8,906 bases of DNA. Source: Campylobacteraceae bacterium. Lineage in GTDB: Bacteria > Campylobacterota > Campylobacteria > Campylobacterales > Sulfurovaceae. The stretch spans positions 1 through 8,906 of the forward strand of contig JALWZI010000013.1 of NCBI GenBank assembly GCA_027002755.1, written 5' to 3'. Both the position numbers and the translations under genes were made by a program. Within the stretch, counting starts at the first letter, position 1; every line of letters begins with the position of its first letter. Below are positions 1 through 5,836 of this stretch, piece after piece. The notes under the pieces are model-generated. The model ran no database searches, was not told the DNA's origin, and saw only the letters and a list, made by a program, of their open reading frames with translations.

Positions 1-2
1 GG

Positions 3-428
3 CTCAACAATATGGAGAATGTGGGCGCCATCGCCCGCTCCGCCGCGGCCCTGGGAGTACGGGGATATGCGGTACCGGCCAACGGCCCCCATCCCTACGG
101 CCGCCGGGCGATCCGGGTGAGCACCGGCCACATCACCCGGCTGGCGACCCATATCTACGAGGATCCACTGGAGACGATCCGGGCCTTCAAAGCGCGGGGA
201 TACCGGATCCTGGCCGCGGAGGTGACGGAGAGGGCGGTCCCCCTGGCGGATTTTTCCCCGGTACCGGAGAAGTGGGTGCTGATCCTGGGGAACGAAGAGG
301 AGGGGGTGAGCGAAGAGATCCTGAAGGAGGCCGATACGGTGCTGCGGATCGAGATGGAGCCGGATGTCAGGAGTTTCAATGTGGCGATGGCGGCGTCGAT
401 TCTGATGTATACGCTAAAGAGAAACTAG
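3..428 (+). CDS. SpoU/TrmH-family RNA 2'-O-methyltransferase, C-terminal part (5' truncated by window edge)
   Basis: This is the catalytic SPOUT (alpha/beta-knot) domain of a SpoU/TrmH-family enzyme, which transfers a methyl group from S-adenosylmethionine to a ribose 2'-OH in tRNA or rRNA. All three SpoU motifs are visible, counting from the ATG at 12. Motif 1 is NVGAIARSA (residues 3-11), motif 2 is ILGNEEEGVS (91-100), and motif 3 is around RSFNVAMAASILMY (120-133), where SLNVSVA is the usual form. The frame stays open to the left edge (L-N-N before the Met). Family members have sequence before motif 1, so the ATG at 12 is probably internal and the true start lies outside the window. The stop is TAG at 426-428. 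Motif 3 diverges slightly from consensus (EMEPDVRSFN). The target nucleotide cannot be told from this fragment, so no gene symbol is given. Confidence 0.88.
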   Translation, partial: LNNMENVGAIARSAAALGVRGYAVPANGPHPYGRRAIRVSTGHITRLATHIYEDPLETIRAFKARGYRILAAEVTERAVPLADFSPVPEKWVLILGNEEEGVSEEILKEADTVLRIEMEPDVRSFNVAMAASILMYTLKRN

Positions 429-462
429 TAACAACAAGCAACTGTGTTCTCTGAAAACAACC

Positions 463-547
463 GGTTTCACTCGATGGCTCTGGCAGTCGCGAACGCAAGC
501 GCCCGTTTTACGGGTTGAGCGCTCCTTTGTCGCCATCGAGTGAAACC
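463..547. repeat. 85-bp structured inverted repeat (16-bp perfect arms)
   Basis: The arm GGTTTCACTCGATGGC (463-478) is the exact reverse complement of GCCATCGAGTGAAACC (532-547), enclosing 53 nt. Inside lie a further hairpin, CCCGT/ACGGG (502-506 with 510-514), and a flanking AGCG/CGCT pairing (498-501 with 520-523). The whole could fold as a long branched stem. No T-run follows either arm, so it is not a standard intrinsic terminator. It sits between the methyltransferase and sel1 genes. It could be an extragenic repeat element, a structured RNA or a processing/attenuation site; nothing in the window decides which. Confidence 0.75.
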
Positions 548-597
548 TCTCAGGAAATTGATTTATGAAATACTATTCTTTCTTAAAAGATTTGAAA

Positions 598-602
598 AGG
601 AG
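598..602 (+). promoter_or_regulatory. Ribosome binding site setting the sel1-protein start
   Basis: AGGAG lies 6 nt before ATG 609. The frame stays open upstream to a GTG at 540, but that codon lies inside the right arm of the inverted repeat and has no purine-rich site. Starting at 609 also puts a signal peptide exactly at the N-terminus. Confidence 0.75.
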
Positions 603-608
603 ACTAGA

Positions 609-1406
609 ATGCGACCGTTGATTATCTGGACCGTTGCGGCGCTGTTTATATCGGCAGGTAGAATTGACCCGAAGCAGGTGGATGAGGGGATCCGTCTCTT
701 CAAGGCTCACCGTTTCGATCGTTCCTACGATCTGCTGATCCCTGCGGCGAGGGCGGGGGATCCGAGGGCGGAGTTCTATGTGGGGCTCCTTTATGACATG
801 GGTTCGATCAAGATGATGGACAAGGCCAGGGCGGTGGAGTGGTACCGCAAAGCCGCCGAGCAGGGCTATGCGCCGGCCCAGTACGATATGGGGGTGATGT
901 TCTCCAAAGGGGAGGGGATCTACAAGGACCTGGAGGAGGCGAGGCACTGGTACGAAAAGGCGGCCGCCCGGGGCCACGGCTACGCGCTCTACAACCTGGG
1001 GGTGGTCTGGGAACGCGGCTATGGGGTGAAGCCGGACCTTGCCAAAGCCAGAGAGTATTACGAAAAGGCCGCGGACAAAGGGGTGGCGAAAGCCGCTTAC
1101 AACCTGGCCAATCTCTACTACCGGGGCAAAGGGGTCGAGAGGAATCTCGCCCGGGCGGCACAATATTACAAAAAGGCTGCCGAACTGGGCCATGCCGGCG
1201 CCCAGTTTCATCTGGGTTGGCTCTATGCCCACGGTGAGGGAGTAGAACGGGATCTGAAACAGGCCAAAAAGTGGTACCGCGAAGCGGCCCTGGGCGGCAG
1301 CTCTGAAGGAGCGCTCAACTATGGTCTGATTCTGGAGAAGGAGGGCGATCCGGAGGCGCAATACTGGATCAAGAGGGGCAAAAGAGGGGAAATCCGTACA
1401 AAATGA
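609..1406 (+). CDS. Exported Sel1-like (TPR-type) repeat protein
   Basis: A 265-residue protein. Residues 1-17 look like a short signal peptide: M-R-P, then the hydrophobic LIIWTVAALFISAG. The mature part is almost entirely Sel1-like repeats of 36 residues: about 53-88, 89-124, 125-160, 161-196 and 197-232, plus a partial sixth to about 257. Each has the pattern A-x2-x-LG-x2-Y-x2-G-x-GV-x-D-x2-KA-x2-WY-x-KAA-x-G. Such repeats form alpha-alpha superhelical scaffolds for protein contacts, so a periplasmic or surface binding role is likely but the partner is unknown. No cysteine is present, unlike the disulfide-bonded Helicobacter cysteine-rich (Hcp) Sel1 proteins. The last residues are basic (KRGKRGEIRTK). 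The start is set by AGGAG at 598-602. recQ follows 43 nt later on the same strand. Confidence 0.88.
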   Translation: MRPLIIWTVAALFISAGRIDPKQVDEGIRLFKAHRFDRSYDLLIPAARAGDPRAEFYVGLLYDMGSIKMMDKARAVEWYRKAAEQGYAPAQYDMGVMFSKGEGIYKDLEEARHWYEKAAARGHGYALYNLGVVWERGYGVKPDLAKAREYYEKAADKGVAKAAYNLANLYYRGKGVERNLARAAQYYKKAAELGHAGAQFHLGWLYAHGEGVERDLKQAKKWYREAALGGSSEGALNYGLILEKEGDPEAQYWIKRGKRGEIRTK

Positions 1407-1453
1407 AAGATTCTTCGATCCTCTCCAGAAACAGTGTTACAGTTTTGATATGA
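1403..1453 (+). other. Possible 16-codon mini-ORF bridging sel1 and recQ
   Basis: ATG at 1403-1405 overlaps the sel1 stop (ATGA). The frame reads MKDSSILSRNSVTVLI and stops with TGA at 1451-1453, which overlaps the recQ ATG (ATGA again). It therefore joins the two genes by two 4-nt overlaps. recQ has no clear Shine-Dalgarno sequence, so translational coupling through this mini-ORF would explain its initiation. A GAGGGG stretch about 13 nt upstream is too far to be a good site. Chance remains possible; nothing shows the peptide is conserved. Confidence 0.3.
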
Positions 1454-3237
1454 ACAAACTCGAAACACTCCGACGCCATTTCGGACATGAGGCGTTCCGC
1501 CCCCTGCAGGAGGAGGCGGTGGATGCGATATTGAGTGGGCGGGATCTGCTGATGATCCTGCCCACCGGCGGGGGAAAATCCCTCTGCTACCAGCTGCCGA
1601 CCCTGATGATGCCGGGGGTGACGGTGGTGATCTCGCCGCTGCTGGCGCTGATGCACGATCAGGTGACGGCCCTGCGGGAGCAGGGGATCGCCGCGGCGAT
1701 GCTGGGATCGATGCAGTCGCAGGAGGAGCAGCGCGAAGTGTTGGCACAGTTACGCCGGGGAGAGCTGAAGCTGCTCTATGTGGCTCCCGAGAGACTGGCC
1801 GGGGAGTTTTTCTCCCAGCTTCTGCAGACCCTACCCGTCAACTTTTTCGTCATCGACGAGGCTCACTGCGTCAGTGAGTGGGGGCACGAGTTCCGACAGG
1901 ACTATCGCCGGCTTTCCTGGCTGCGGGAGCGTTTCGGTTCCATCCCCATCGCCGCTTTTACCGCCACGGCCACAGCGGAGGTGGAGCGGGATATCGCCGA
2001 GCAGCTGCGGCTGAGGGATCCGGTGCGGGTTCGGGGAAGCCTCTACCGGGAGAACCTTACCGTCACCGCCCGGCATCGCCTCGGCGACGGTCGGGGGCAG
2101 CTTCTGGAGCTGCTGGCGGACCACCGGGGAGAGTCGGGGATCGTCTATACCCTTTCCCGGAAGCAGACCGAATCCCTGGCGGAATTTCTGCGGAGCAAAG
2201 GGCACAAAGCCGCCGCCTTTCATGCGGGGCTGGAGGCGGAGGAGAAGCGCCGGGTCTATGAGGCTTTTCTGGCCGACGAGATCGAAACGGTGGTGGCCAC
2301 GGTGGCTTTCGGGATGGGGATCGACAAGAGCAATATCCGATACGTCGTGCACATGAGCCTCCCCAAGAGTGTGGAGAACTACTATCAGGAGATCGGCCGG
2401 GCGGGACGTGACGGCCTGGAGGCGGAGACGCTGCTGCTCTTCGGGGCCCAGGATCTGCTGATGCAGCGGCGTTTTATCGATGAACTGCCCGAGACCCCCT
2501 ACAAAGCCCACGCCTACGGGAAACTGGAGTCCTTCTGGCGGCTCTGCACAGCCGAGACCTGTCGCCACCGGGCTCTGGCGGACTATTTCGGCGAGGAGCT
2601 AGCGGCCTGCGGCAAGCGCTGTGACAACTGCCTGGCCCCAGACTCCCAACAGATGGAGATCACCGAGGCGGCTCAAAAATTTCTGGCGGCGGCCTGGCGC
2701 AGCGGCCAACGCTTCGGCACCGGCTATCTGATCGACCTGCTGCGCGGCAGCCGGGACCGGCGGATCCTGGCCAACGGTCATGAATCGCTCTCGGTCTACG
2801 GCATCGGCAAAGCGCTGGATCGCAAACAGTGGGGGGTCGTCGCCGACCGGCTCCTGGAACTGGGGGCGACGACCCTCAATGAACACAAAGGCGTGGAGCT
2901 CACCCAAAAAGGGGCGGAGATTCTCAAGGGACTCGAGGCCGTGACGATCCGTCAGGAGCGCATGGAAACCAAAGCCCCTGACCGGCGGGCTTCCGTGGAA
3001 CCGGATCTGCCCGATGATTTCGATGCGGAGCTCTTCGAGCGCCTAAAAGAGCGGCGCAAGGCAATCGCCCAGGAGCACGGCGTGCCCCCCTATGTGGTCT
3101 TCTCCGACAAAACCCTCCGTGAACTGGCGATCCATCGCCCCGTCGACAGGGAGGAGATGCTCTCTATCCACGGCATCGGCGAGGTAAAGTTCGAGCGGTA
3201 TGGGGAACTGTTTCTGGAGTTGATGGAGGAGTCTTGA
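1450..3237 (+). CDS. recQ: ATP-dependent DNA helicase RecQ
   Basis: A 595-residue 3'-5' superfamily 2 helicase, close to E. coli RecQ (609), that acts in recombination repair and stalled-fork processing. Visible in order: motif 0 glutamine region FGHEAFRPLQ (11-20), Walker A PTGGGKS (38-44), DEAH box (136-139) followed by the aromatic-rich loop SEWGHEFRQDYR (142-153), motif III TATAT (171-175), motif IV around 231-238, motif V VATVAFGMGIDKSNIRYV (282-299) and motif VI QEIGRAGRDG (313-322). Zinc-binding cysteines are C371, C387, C391 and C394, followed by a winged-helix RQC domain (about 400-495) and a C-terminal HRDC domain (about 525-595). The cysteine cluster is C-x3-C-x2-C, one residue longer than C-x2-C-x2-C in E. 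coli. ATG 1450 is the first in-frame start and fits the usual N-terminus; no good ribosome site precedes it. Confidence 0.97.
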   Translation: MNKLETLRRHFGHEAFRPLQEEAVDAILSGRDLLMILPTGGGKSLCYQLPTLMMPGVTVVISPLLALMHDQVTALREQGIAAAMLGSMQSQEEQREVLAQLRRGELKLLYVAPERLAGEFFSQLLQTLPVNFFVIDEAHCVSEWGHEFRQDYRRLSWLRERFGSIPIAAFTATATAEVERDIAEQLRLRDPVRVRGSLYRENLTVTARHRLGDGRGQLLELLADHRGESGIVYTLSRKQTESLAEFLRSKGHKAAAFHAGLEAEEKRRVYEAFLADEIETVVATVAFGMGIDKSNIRYVVHMSLPKSVENYYQEIGRAGRDGLEAETLLLFGAQDLLMQRRFIDELPETPYKAHAYGKLESFWRLCTAETCRHRALADYFGEELAACGKRCDNCLAPDSQQMEITEAAQKFLAAAWRSGQRFGTGYLIDLLRGSRDRRILANGHESLSVYGIGKALDRKQWGVVADRLLELGATTLNEHKGVELTQKGAEILKGLEAVTIRQERMETKAPDRRASVEPDLPDDFDAELFERLKERRKAIAQEHGVPPYVVFSDKTLRELAIHRPVDREEMLSIHGIGEVKFERYGELFLELMEES

Positions 3238-3291
3238 TGTTCGCCATCAGGTTTGCTGGCTTTTCTGAATGACAAGCAGCCTGAGTCTTCA

Positions 3292-3345
3292 TTTCTTTTT
3301 CTTTGTAGCGTGACAAAGAAAAGAAACGAAGCAAAGAAAAAGAAA
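3292..3345. repeat. AT-rich hairpin with two alternative right arms in the convergent gap
   Basis: The left arm at 3292-3305 (TTTCTTTTTCTTTG) has a perfect 14-nt reverse complement at 3332-3345. A nearer copy at 3313-3326 pairs through a 6-nt loop (AGCGTG) with one bulged T and two extra pairs. The two right arms are an imperfect direct repeat, so the pairings exclude each other. It lies between the convergent recQ and ketopantoate reductase genes, where a bidirectional terminator would be expected. The stem is AT-rich and no separate T-tract follows, so the termination role is inference. The rest of 3238-3410 shows nothing recognisable. Confidence 0.55.
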
Positions 3346-3410
3346 ACACGAAGGACTGACGTCAAACCTTTTGTTCCAATTGCGGCATTTCTTTAGGAGC
3401 CTTTTGATTC

Positions 3411-4313
3411 TTAAAGCGCCTCTTTGAGAATTTGATAAACCCGTTCCATCTCCGAGACATCCACCCCCAGACGCTTGCCTTCTTTGACAACATAACCCAC
3501 CAGCGCTTCGATCTCGGCGGGTTTGCCCCGTTCCAGGTCCAGTTGCATGGAGGTTTTGGCTCCGGGGAGGACTTTGGAGGCCTGGGCGAGGGTGGCTTCG
3601 ATCTCTTTGTCCCCCAGAGGGATGCCCTTGGCCTGGGCGAGGGTGGTGATCTCCTCTAGGAGTCGGCGGAGCTGTGCTCTGTGCTCTTTGTATACCTGAT
3701 CCATCGAAATCTTGTATAGAGAGGTGAGTGCCGCCATGGGGGAGATGAAGAGGAATTTTTGCCACTGCTCAAAGGCGATGTCGGCTGTGGGTTTGTGACG
3801 AGGCAGGGAGCGGTCGAAGAGTCGGGTGACGGGAGAATAATCGTCAGGGTCGAAATCCTCTTTGCCCCAGCAGAGACGGAAGATTTCCCCTTTTTTACGA
3901 ATCACTCCCGGTTCGACAATGTTGGAGAGAATATAGATGCATCCTTCCAGAGCATCGGCCTGGGGGTAGTGTTTCAGGATTCGGGGACGATACTCCACAC
4001 CGTTGAGCAGGGTAAGGATGACGGTCTGCTCCGAGACATTGGATCGGATCGATTCGAGACCCGCCTCCAGATCGGTTGCTTTGAGAGTCAGGAGGATCAG
4101 ATCCTGGATTCCGAGCCCGGAGGGATCTTCCAAAGCGTGGGCGGGGTGGACGGTATACTCTTCCTGCTGATCGATGATACGCAAGCCCTGCGTTCGGATC
4201 GCTTCCAGATGCGTTCCCCTGGCGATGAGGCTTACCTCGTTCTCTCCGGCACGGATAAAGCTTCCCCCAAGATACCCGCCGACACCGCCGGCGCCTACGA
4301 TCATGATTTTCAT
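3411..4313 (-). CDS. Ketopantoate reductase family (ApbA/PanE) oxidoreductase
   Basis: A 300-residue member of the ApbA/PanE family. The founding enzyme reduces 2-dehydropantoate to pantoate with NADPH in the pantothenate and CoA pathway. The N-terminal Rossmann domain opens with MIVGAGGVGGYLGG (residues 4-17), and an Arg after strand 2 (IARGTHLEAI, 30-39) suits NADPH. N104 in LLNGV, the catalytic-type lysine K186 in EQWQKFLF and E267 in AEIEALVG match E. coli N98, K176 and E256. The substrate-binding Asn one turn after the lysine (E. coli N180) appears to be replaced (ISPMAALT at 190-197), so the substrate may not be ketopantoate and panE is not assigned. It lies 15 nt downstream of the thioredoxin gene, so it is probably the last gene of that operon. 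No strong ribosome site is seen. The stop is TAA at 3411-3413. Confidence 0.85.
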   Translation of the reverse strand: MKIMIVGAGGVGGYLGGSFIRAGENEVSLIARGTHLEAIRTQGLRIIDQQEEYTVHPAHALEDPSGLGIQDLILLTLKATDLEAGLESIRSNVSEQTVILTLLNGVEYRPRILKHYPQADALEGCIYILSNIVEPGVIRKKGEIFRLCWGKEDFDPDDYSPVTRLFDRSLPRHKPTADIAFEQWQKFLFISPMAALTSLYKISMDQVYKEHRAQLRRLLEEITTLAQAKGIPLGDKEIEATLAQASKVLPGAKTSMQLDLERGKPAEIEALVGYVVKEGKRLGVDVSEMERVYQILKEAL

Positions 4314-4328
4314 TATTGTCGGAGGAGA

Positions 4329-4706
4329 TTACTGGGCATTGCCCTCTTGCTGCTGTTTGGCGATCTCGGCGCGGACCATATCCATGTCCAGTTCCCGGAC
4401 CTGCTTGATGATATCTTTGAGGGCCTCTTCGGGAAGCATACCGGCCTGGTTGAAGACGATGATTCCTTCTTTGATGACCATGATAGTGGGGATAGAGCGG
4501 ATCTGGAACTCGGCGGCGATGGCCTGCTCCTCTTCGGTGTTGACCTTGCCGAAGAGAATGTCGGGGTTTTCCTCGGCGACCTTTTCGAAGATGGGGGCGA
4601 AGGAGCGGCAGGGTCCGCACCAGGGGGCCCAGAAGTCGATGATGGCGATGGGGTTTTCACCGATCTTTTCGTTGAAGTTTTCGGCGGTGAGATTTTCGAG
4701 AGCCAT
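4329..4706 (-). CDS. Thioredoxin with C-terminal extension
   Basis: A 125-residue thioredoxin. The active site is W29-C30-G31-P32-C33, preceded by the typical IDFWAP. The cis-proline is P73 in SIPTIM, and the D24 position of E. coli-type thioredoxins (D26) is kept. There is no signal peptide, so it is a cytoplasmic dithiol-disulfide reductant fed by thioredoxin reductase. The classic fold ends near residue 103. About 20 more residues follow (RELDMDMVRAEIAKQQQEGN), predicted helical and charged, making the protein longer than the usual 105-110. Start ATG 4706 has AAGGA about 8 nt upstream. The gene is 59 nt after the DUF1456 gene, with a weak possible -10 between them, so it may be both co-transcribed and separately driven. 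Confidence 0.95.
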   Translation of the reverse strand: MALENLTAENFNEKIGENPIAIIDFWAPWCGPCRSFAPIFEKVAEENPDILFGKVNTEEEQAIAAEFQIRSIPTIMVIKEGIIVFNQAGMLPEEALKDIIKQVRELDMDMVRAEIAKQQQEGNAQ

Positions 4707-4736
4707 AAGGTTTCCTTGTAAATAAGTTGAATATGG

Positions 4737-4742
4737 ATTATG
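4737..4742 (-). promoter_or_regulatory. Possible -10 box for the thioredoxin gene
   Basis: On the minus strand this reads CATAAT (5 of 6 to TATAAT), about 31 nt before ATG 4706, in an AT-rich stretch between two tightly spaced genes. No convincing -35 is present; Campylobacterota sigma-70 promoters often lack one. It is only a candidate. Confidence 0.25.
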
Positions 4743-4765
4743 ACATAGTTGGCTGAAAAGAAAGA

Positions 4766-5251
4766 TCAGCTGGCGTAGGTGAGAGGAGGCATGTCGGCCC
4801 GGTACTCCTCCAGCCCCAGGAGGAAATCGTTGAGAATCGCGTCGGAGCAGGGGAGATATTTGGGGTGTTCCGGCGAGCGGAAGAGGTCCCGGAGTTTGGA
4901 GCGACTCATGGGGCGTTCGCCCATCTCGAAGATCATCTCCATATCCATATCTCTGAGCTGCAGGGCGATGCGGAGTTTTTTGAGGATGAGGTTGTTGTCC
5001 AGTTCGATCTCGGCATCTTCCGGAGGCGGGTTGAGGATGGCACCCCTCGTCAGACGGATCAGTCCGTCGAGGAAGACCCCAAGCTCTTCGTAGTCGGCGT
5101 TCTCATGACCTTTGGCGGAGGGTTTTTTGAGGAGGGCTTTGAGGCGCTTCTCCTCCATGGGATAGGCTTCGAGCTCATAGATCTTCAGCATGGTCTCGGG
5201 ATCGAGGCGCAGTGCCTCTTTGATCTTGTAGAGGACCTGGCCCGGTTTCAA
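4766..5251 (-). CDS. DUF1456 (YehS-like) protein with two internal repeats
   Basis: A 161-residue soluble protein that matches the pattern of E. coli YehS (DUF1456), a family without an established function. It is an internal duplication. Residues 4-69 (VLYKIKEALRL...FLDGLIRLTRG) and 87-150 (LILKKLRIALQL...FLLGLEEY) share the layout: helix with leading Leu/Lys, then a motif around M..IYE/IFEM, then PM....L..LL/LF..P, then FL.GL. The signature NNLILKKLRIAL at 86-97 closely resembles INNNIVLKKLRIAF in YehS. The start is TTG at 5251-5249. It overlaps the upstream stop (TTGA), has AAGGGG 5 nt upstream, and gives an N-terminus that lines up with YehS. This 2-nt overlap implies translational coupling to the lipoprotein gene. 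Confidence 0.85.
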   Translation of the reverse strand: MKPGQVLYKIKEALRLDPETMLKIYELEAYPMEEKRLKALLKKPSAKGHENADYEELGVFLDGLIRLTRGAILNPPPEDAEIELDNNLILKKLRIALQLRDMDMEMIFEMGERPMSRSKLRDLFRSPEHPKYLPCSDAILNDFLLGLEEYRADMPPLTYAS

Positions 5252-5733
5252 CGATGCCCCTTTTTGACGGCGTCGCTGGCGATATCCAGGTCTCTGGCCA
5301 TCAGGTTGATCAGGTCGATGCAGGTTTTGTCCTTGATGTTGTGCTTGAGGGACCAGTATTCGGGATTGGTATAGACAAGGTGCGTGGTGCCGTTGAGCTC
5401 GTTGTAGATCCCGATACGTAGGGGCAGATCCACCGCCATAGTGGGATTGCAGTCGAGGAGCTTGGCACTGATCTTGGGATTGTCGATCTCCAGGGTCAGG
5501 GTGGGTTTGAGGTACATTTTGATAGCGGTGGCACGCTTCTCCTGGTCGATGGTCTGCAGGAGGTGGTAGTTTTTGGGCTCCAGGGCCGCAGTGATGCGCC
5601 GGGCGGTCTCGGTGATGTTGTAGTCGCTGACATGCTCCTTGAGGAAACTGCCCCGGCTTTTGCCGCCGGAGCAGGCGGTCAGAGACAGGATGGCAGAGAG
5701 AAGAACGAGGAGAATGGGAATGCTGTTTTTCAT
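5248..5733 (-). CDS. DUF302 domain lipoprotein
   Basis: A 161-residue protein with a lipoprotein signal: MKNS, a hydrophobic stretch (5-18), and lipobox LTAC with lipidated C21. It is therefore expected to be anchored in a membrane and to face the periplasm. The mature part carries a DUF302 domain (about 43-130) with the characteristic run DNPKISAKLLDCNP (84-97), then AVDLPLRIGIYNELNG (100-115) and THLVYTNP (117-124). DUF302 proteins have no settled biochemical role. Two further cysteines, C95 and C138, could form a disulfide. Start ATG 5733 is preceded by AAGG at about 9 nt. The gene heads a probable operon with DUF1456, thioredoxin and the ketopantoate reductase-family gene, driven by the -10 box at 5796-5801. 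Confidence 0.87.
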   Translation of the reverse strand: MKNSIPILLVLLSAILSLTACSGGKSRGSFLKEHVSDYNITETARRITAALEPKNYHLLQTIDQEKRATAIKMYLKPTLTLEIDNPKISAKLLDCNPTMAVDLPLRIGIYNELNGTTHLVYTNPEYWSLKHNIKDKTCIDLINLMARDLDIASDAVKKGHR

Positions 5734-5752
5734 GCTATCGAACCTTATTTTG

Positions 5753-5780
5753 GGTCATTTGTCATTGGTCACTGGTCATT
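5753..5780. repeat. Four-unit tandem heptamer repeat (GGTCATT type)
   Basis: Four adjacent 7-bp units: GGTCATT (5753-5759), TGTCATT (5760-5766), GGTCACT (5767-5773) and GGTCATT (5774-5780), then TGG. Two units carry one substitution each. The array sits between the -10 box at 5796-5801 and the lipoprotein start, so it would be in the 5' leader of that operon. Heptamer arrays of this kind resemble the short tandemly repeated sequences described in cyanobacteria; this comparison is from memory. Confidence 0.8.
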
Positions 5781-5795
5781 TGGAATAGAGCCTTG

Positions 5796-5801
5796 ATTAT
5801 A
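5796..5801 (-). promoter_or_regulatory. Probable -10 box for the DUF302-DUF1456-thioredoxin operon
   Basis: An exact TATAAT on the minus strand, 62 nt before ATG 5733, in an otherwise GC-rich window. No recognisable -35 is found at 16-18 nt. The transcript would start near 5789 and include the heptamer repeats in a leader of about 55 nt. Confidence 0.5.
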
Positions 5802-5818
5802 CAAGCTTCCCAATGACA

Positions 5819-5835
5819 CGAAGGCATCGCCTTCG
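5819..5835 (-). terminator. Hairpin just after the ychF stop, terminator-like but without a T-tract
   Basis: CGAAGGC (5819-5825) and GCCTTCG (5829-5835) form a perfect 7-bp stem with a 3-nt loop, beginning 2 nt past the ychF stop. On the minus strand it is followed by TGTCATTGGG, so there is no uridine run. It could stabilise the mRNA 3' end or aid Rho-independent pausing. It also lies directly upstream of the next operon's promoter. Confidence 0.4.
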
Positions 5836-5836
5836 C

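Noticed and set aside
463..547. Integron attC site, tRNA or CRISPR repeat
   Set aside because: No RYYYAAC/GTTRRRY core pair, no tRNA T-loop or acceptor pattern, and no second copy with a spacer in the window.
540..608. N-terminal extension of the Sel1 protein from GTG 540
   Set aside because: The GTG lies in the right arm of the inverted repeat and lacks a ribosome site. ATG 609 has AGGAG at 6 nt and gives a proper signal peptide.
573..1361. Minus-strand open frame opposite the Sel1 gene
   Set aside because: It is the complement of repeated Sel1 codons with no start signals or motifs.
3759..4721. Long plus-strand open frame opposite the reductase and thioredoxin genes
   Set aside because: It is antisense to two well-recognised genes, its translation shows no family motif, and it has no ribosome site. 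It reflects GC-rich codon bias.
5819..5835. Classic Rho-independent terminator of ychF
   Set aside because: The hairpin is good but no T-run follows on the minus strand, so it is listed only as terminator-like.
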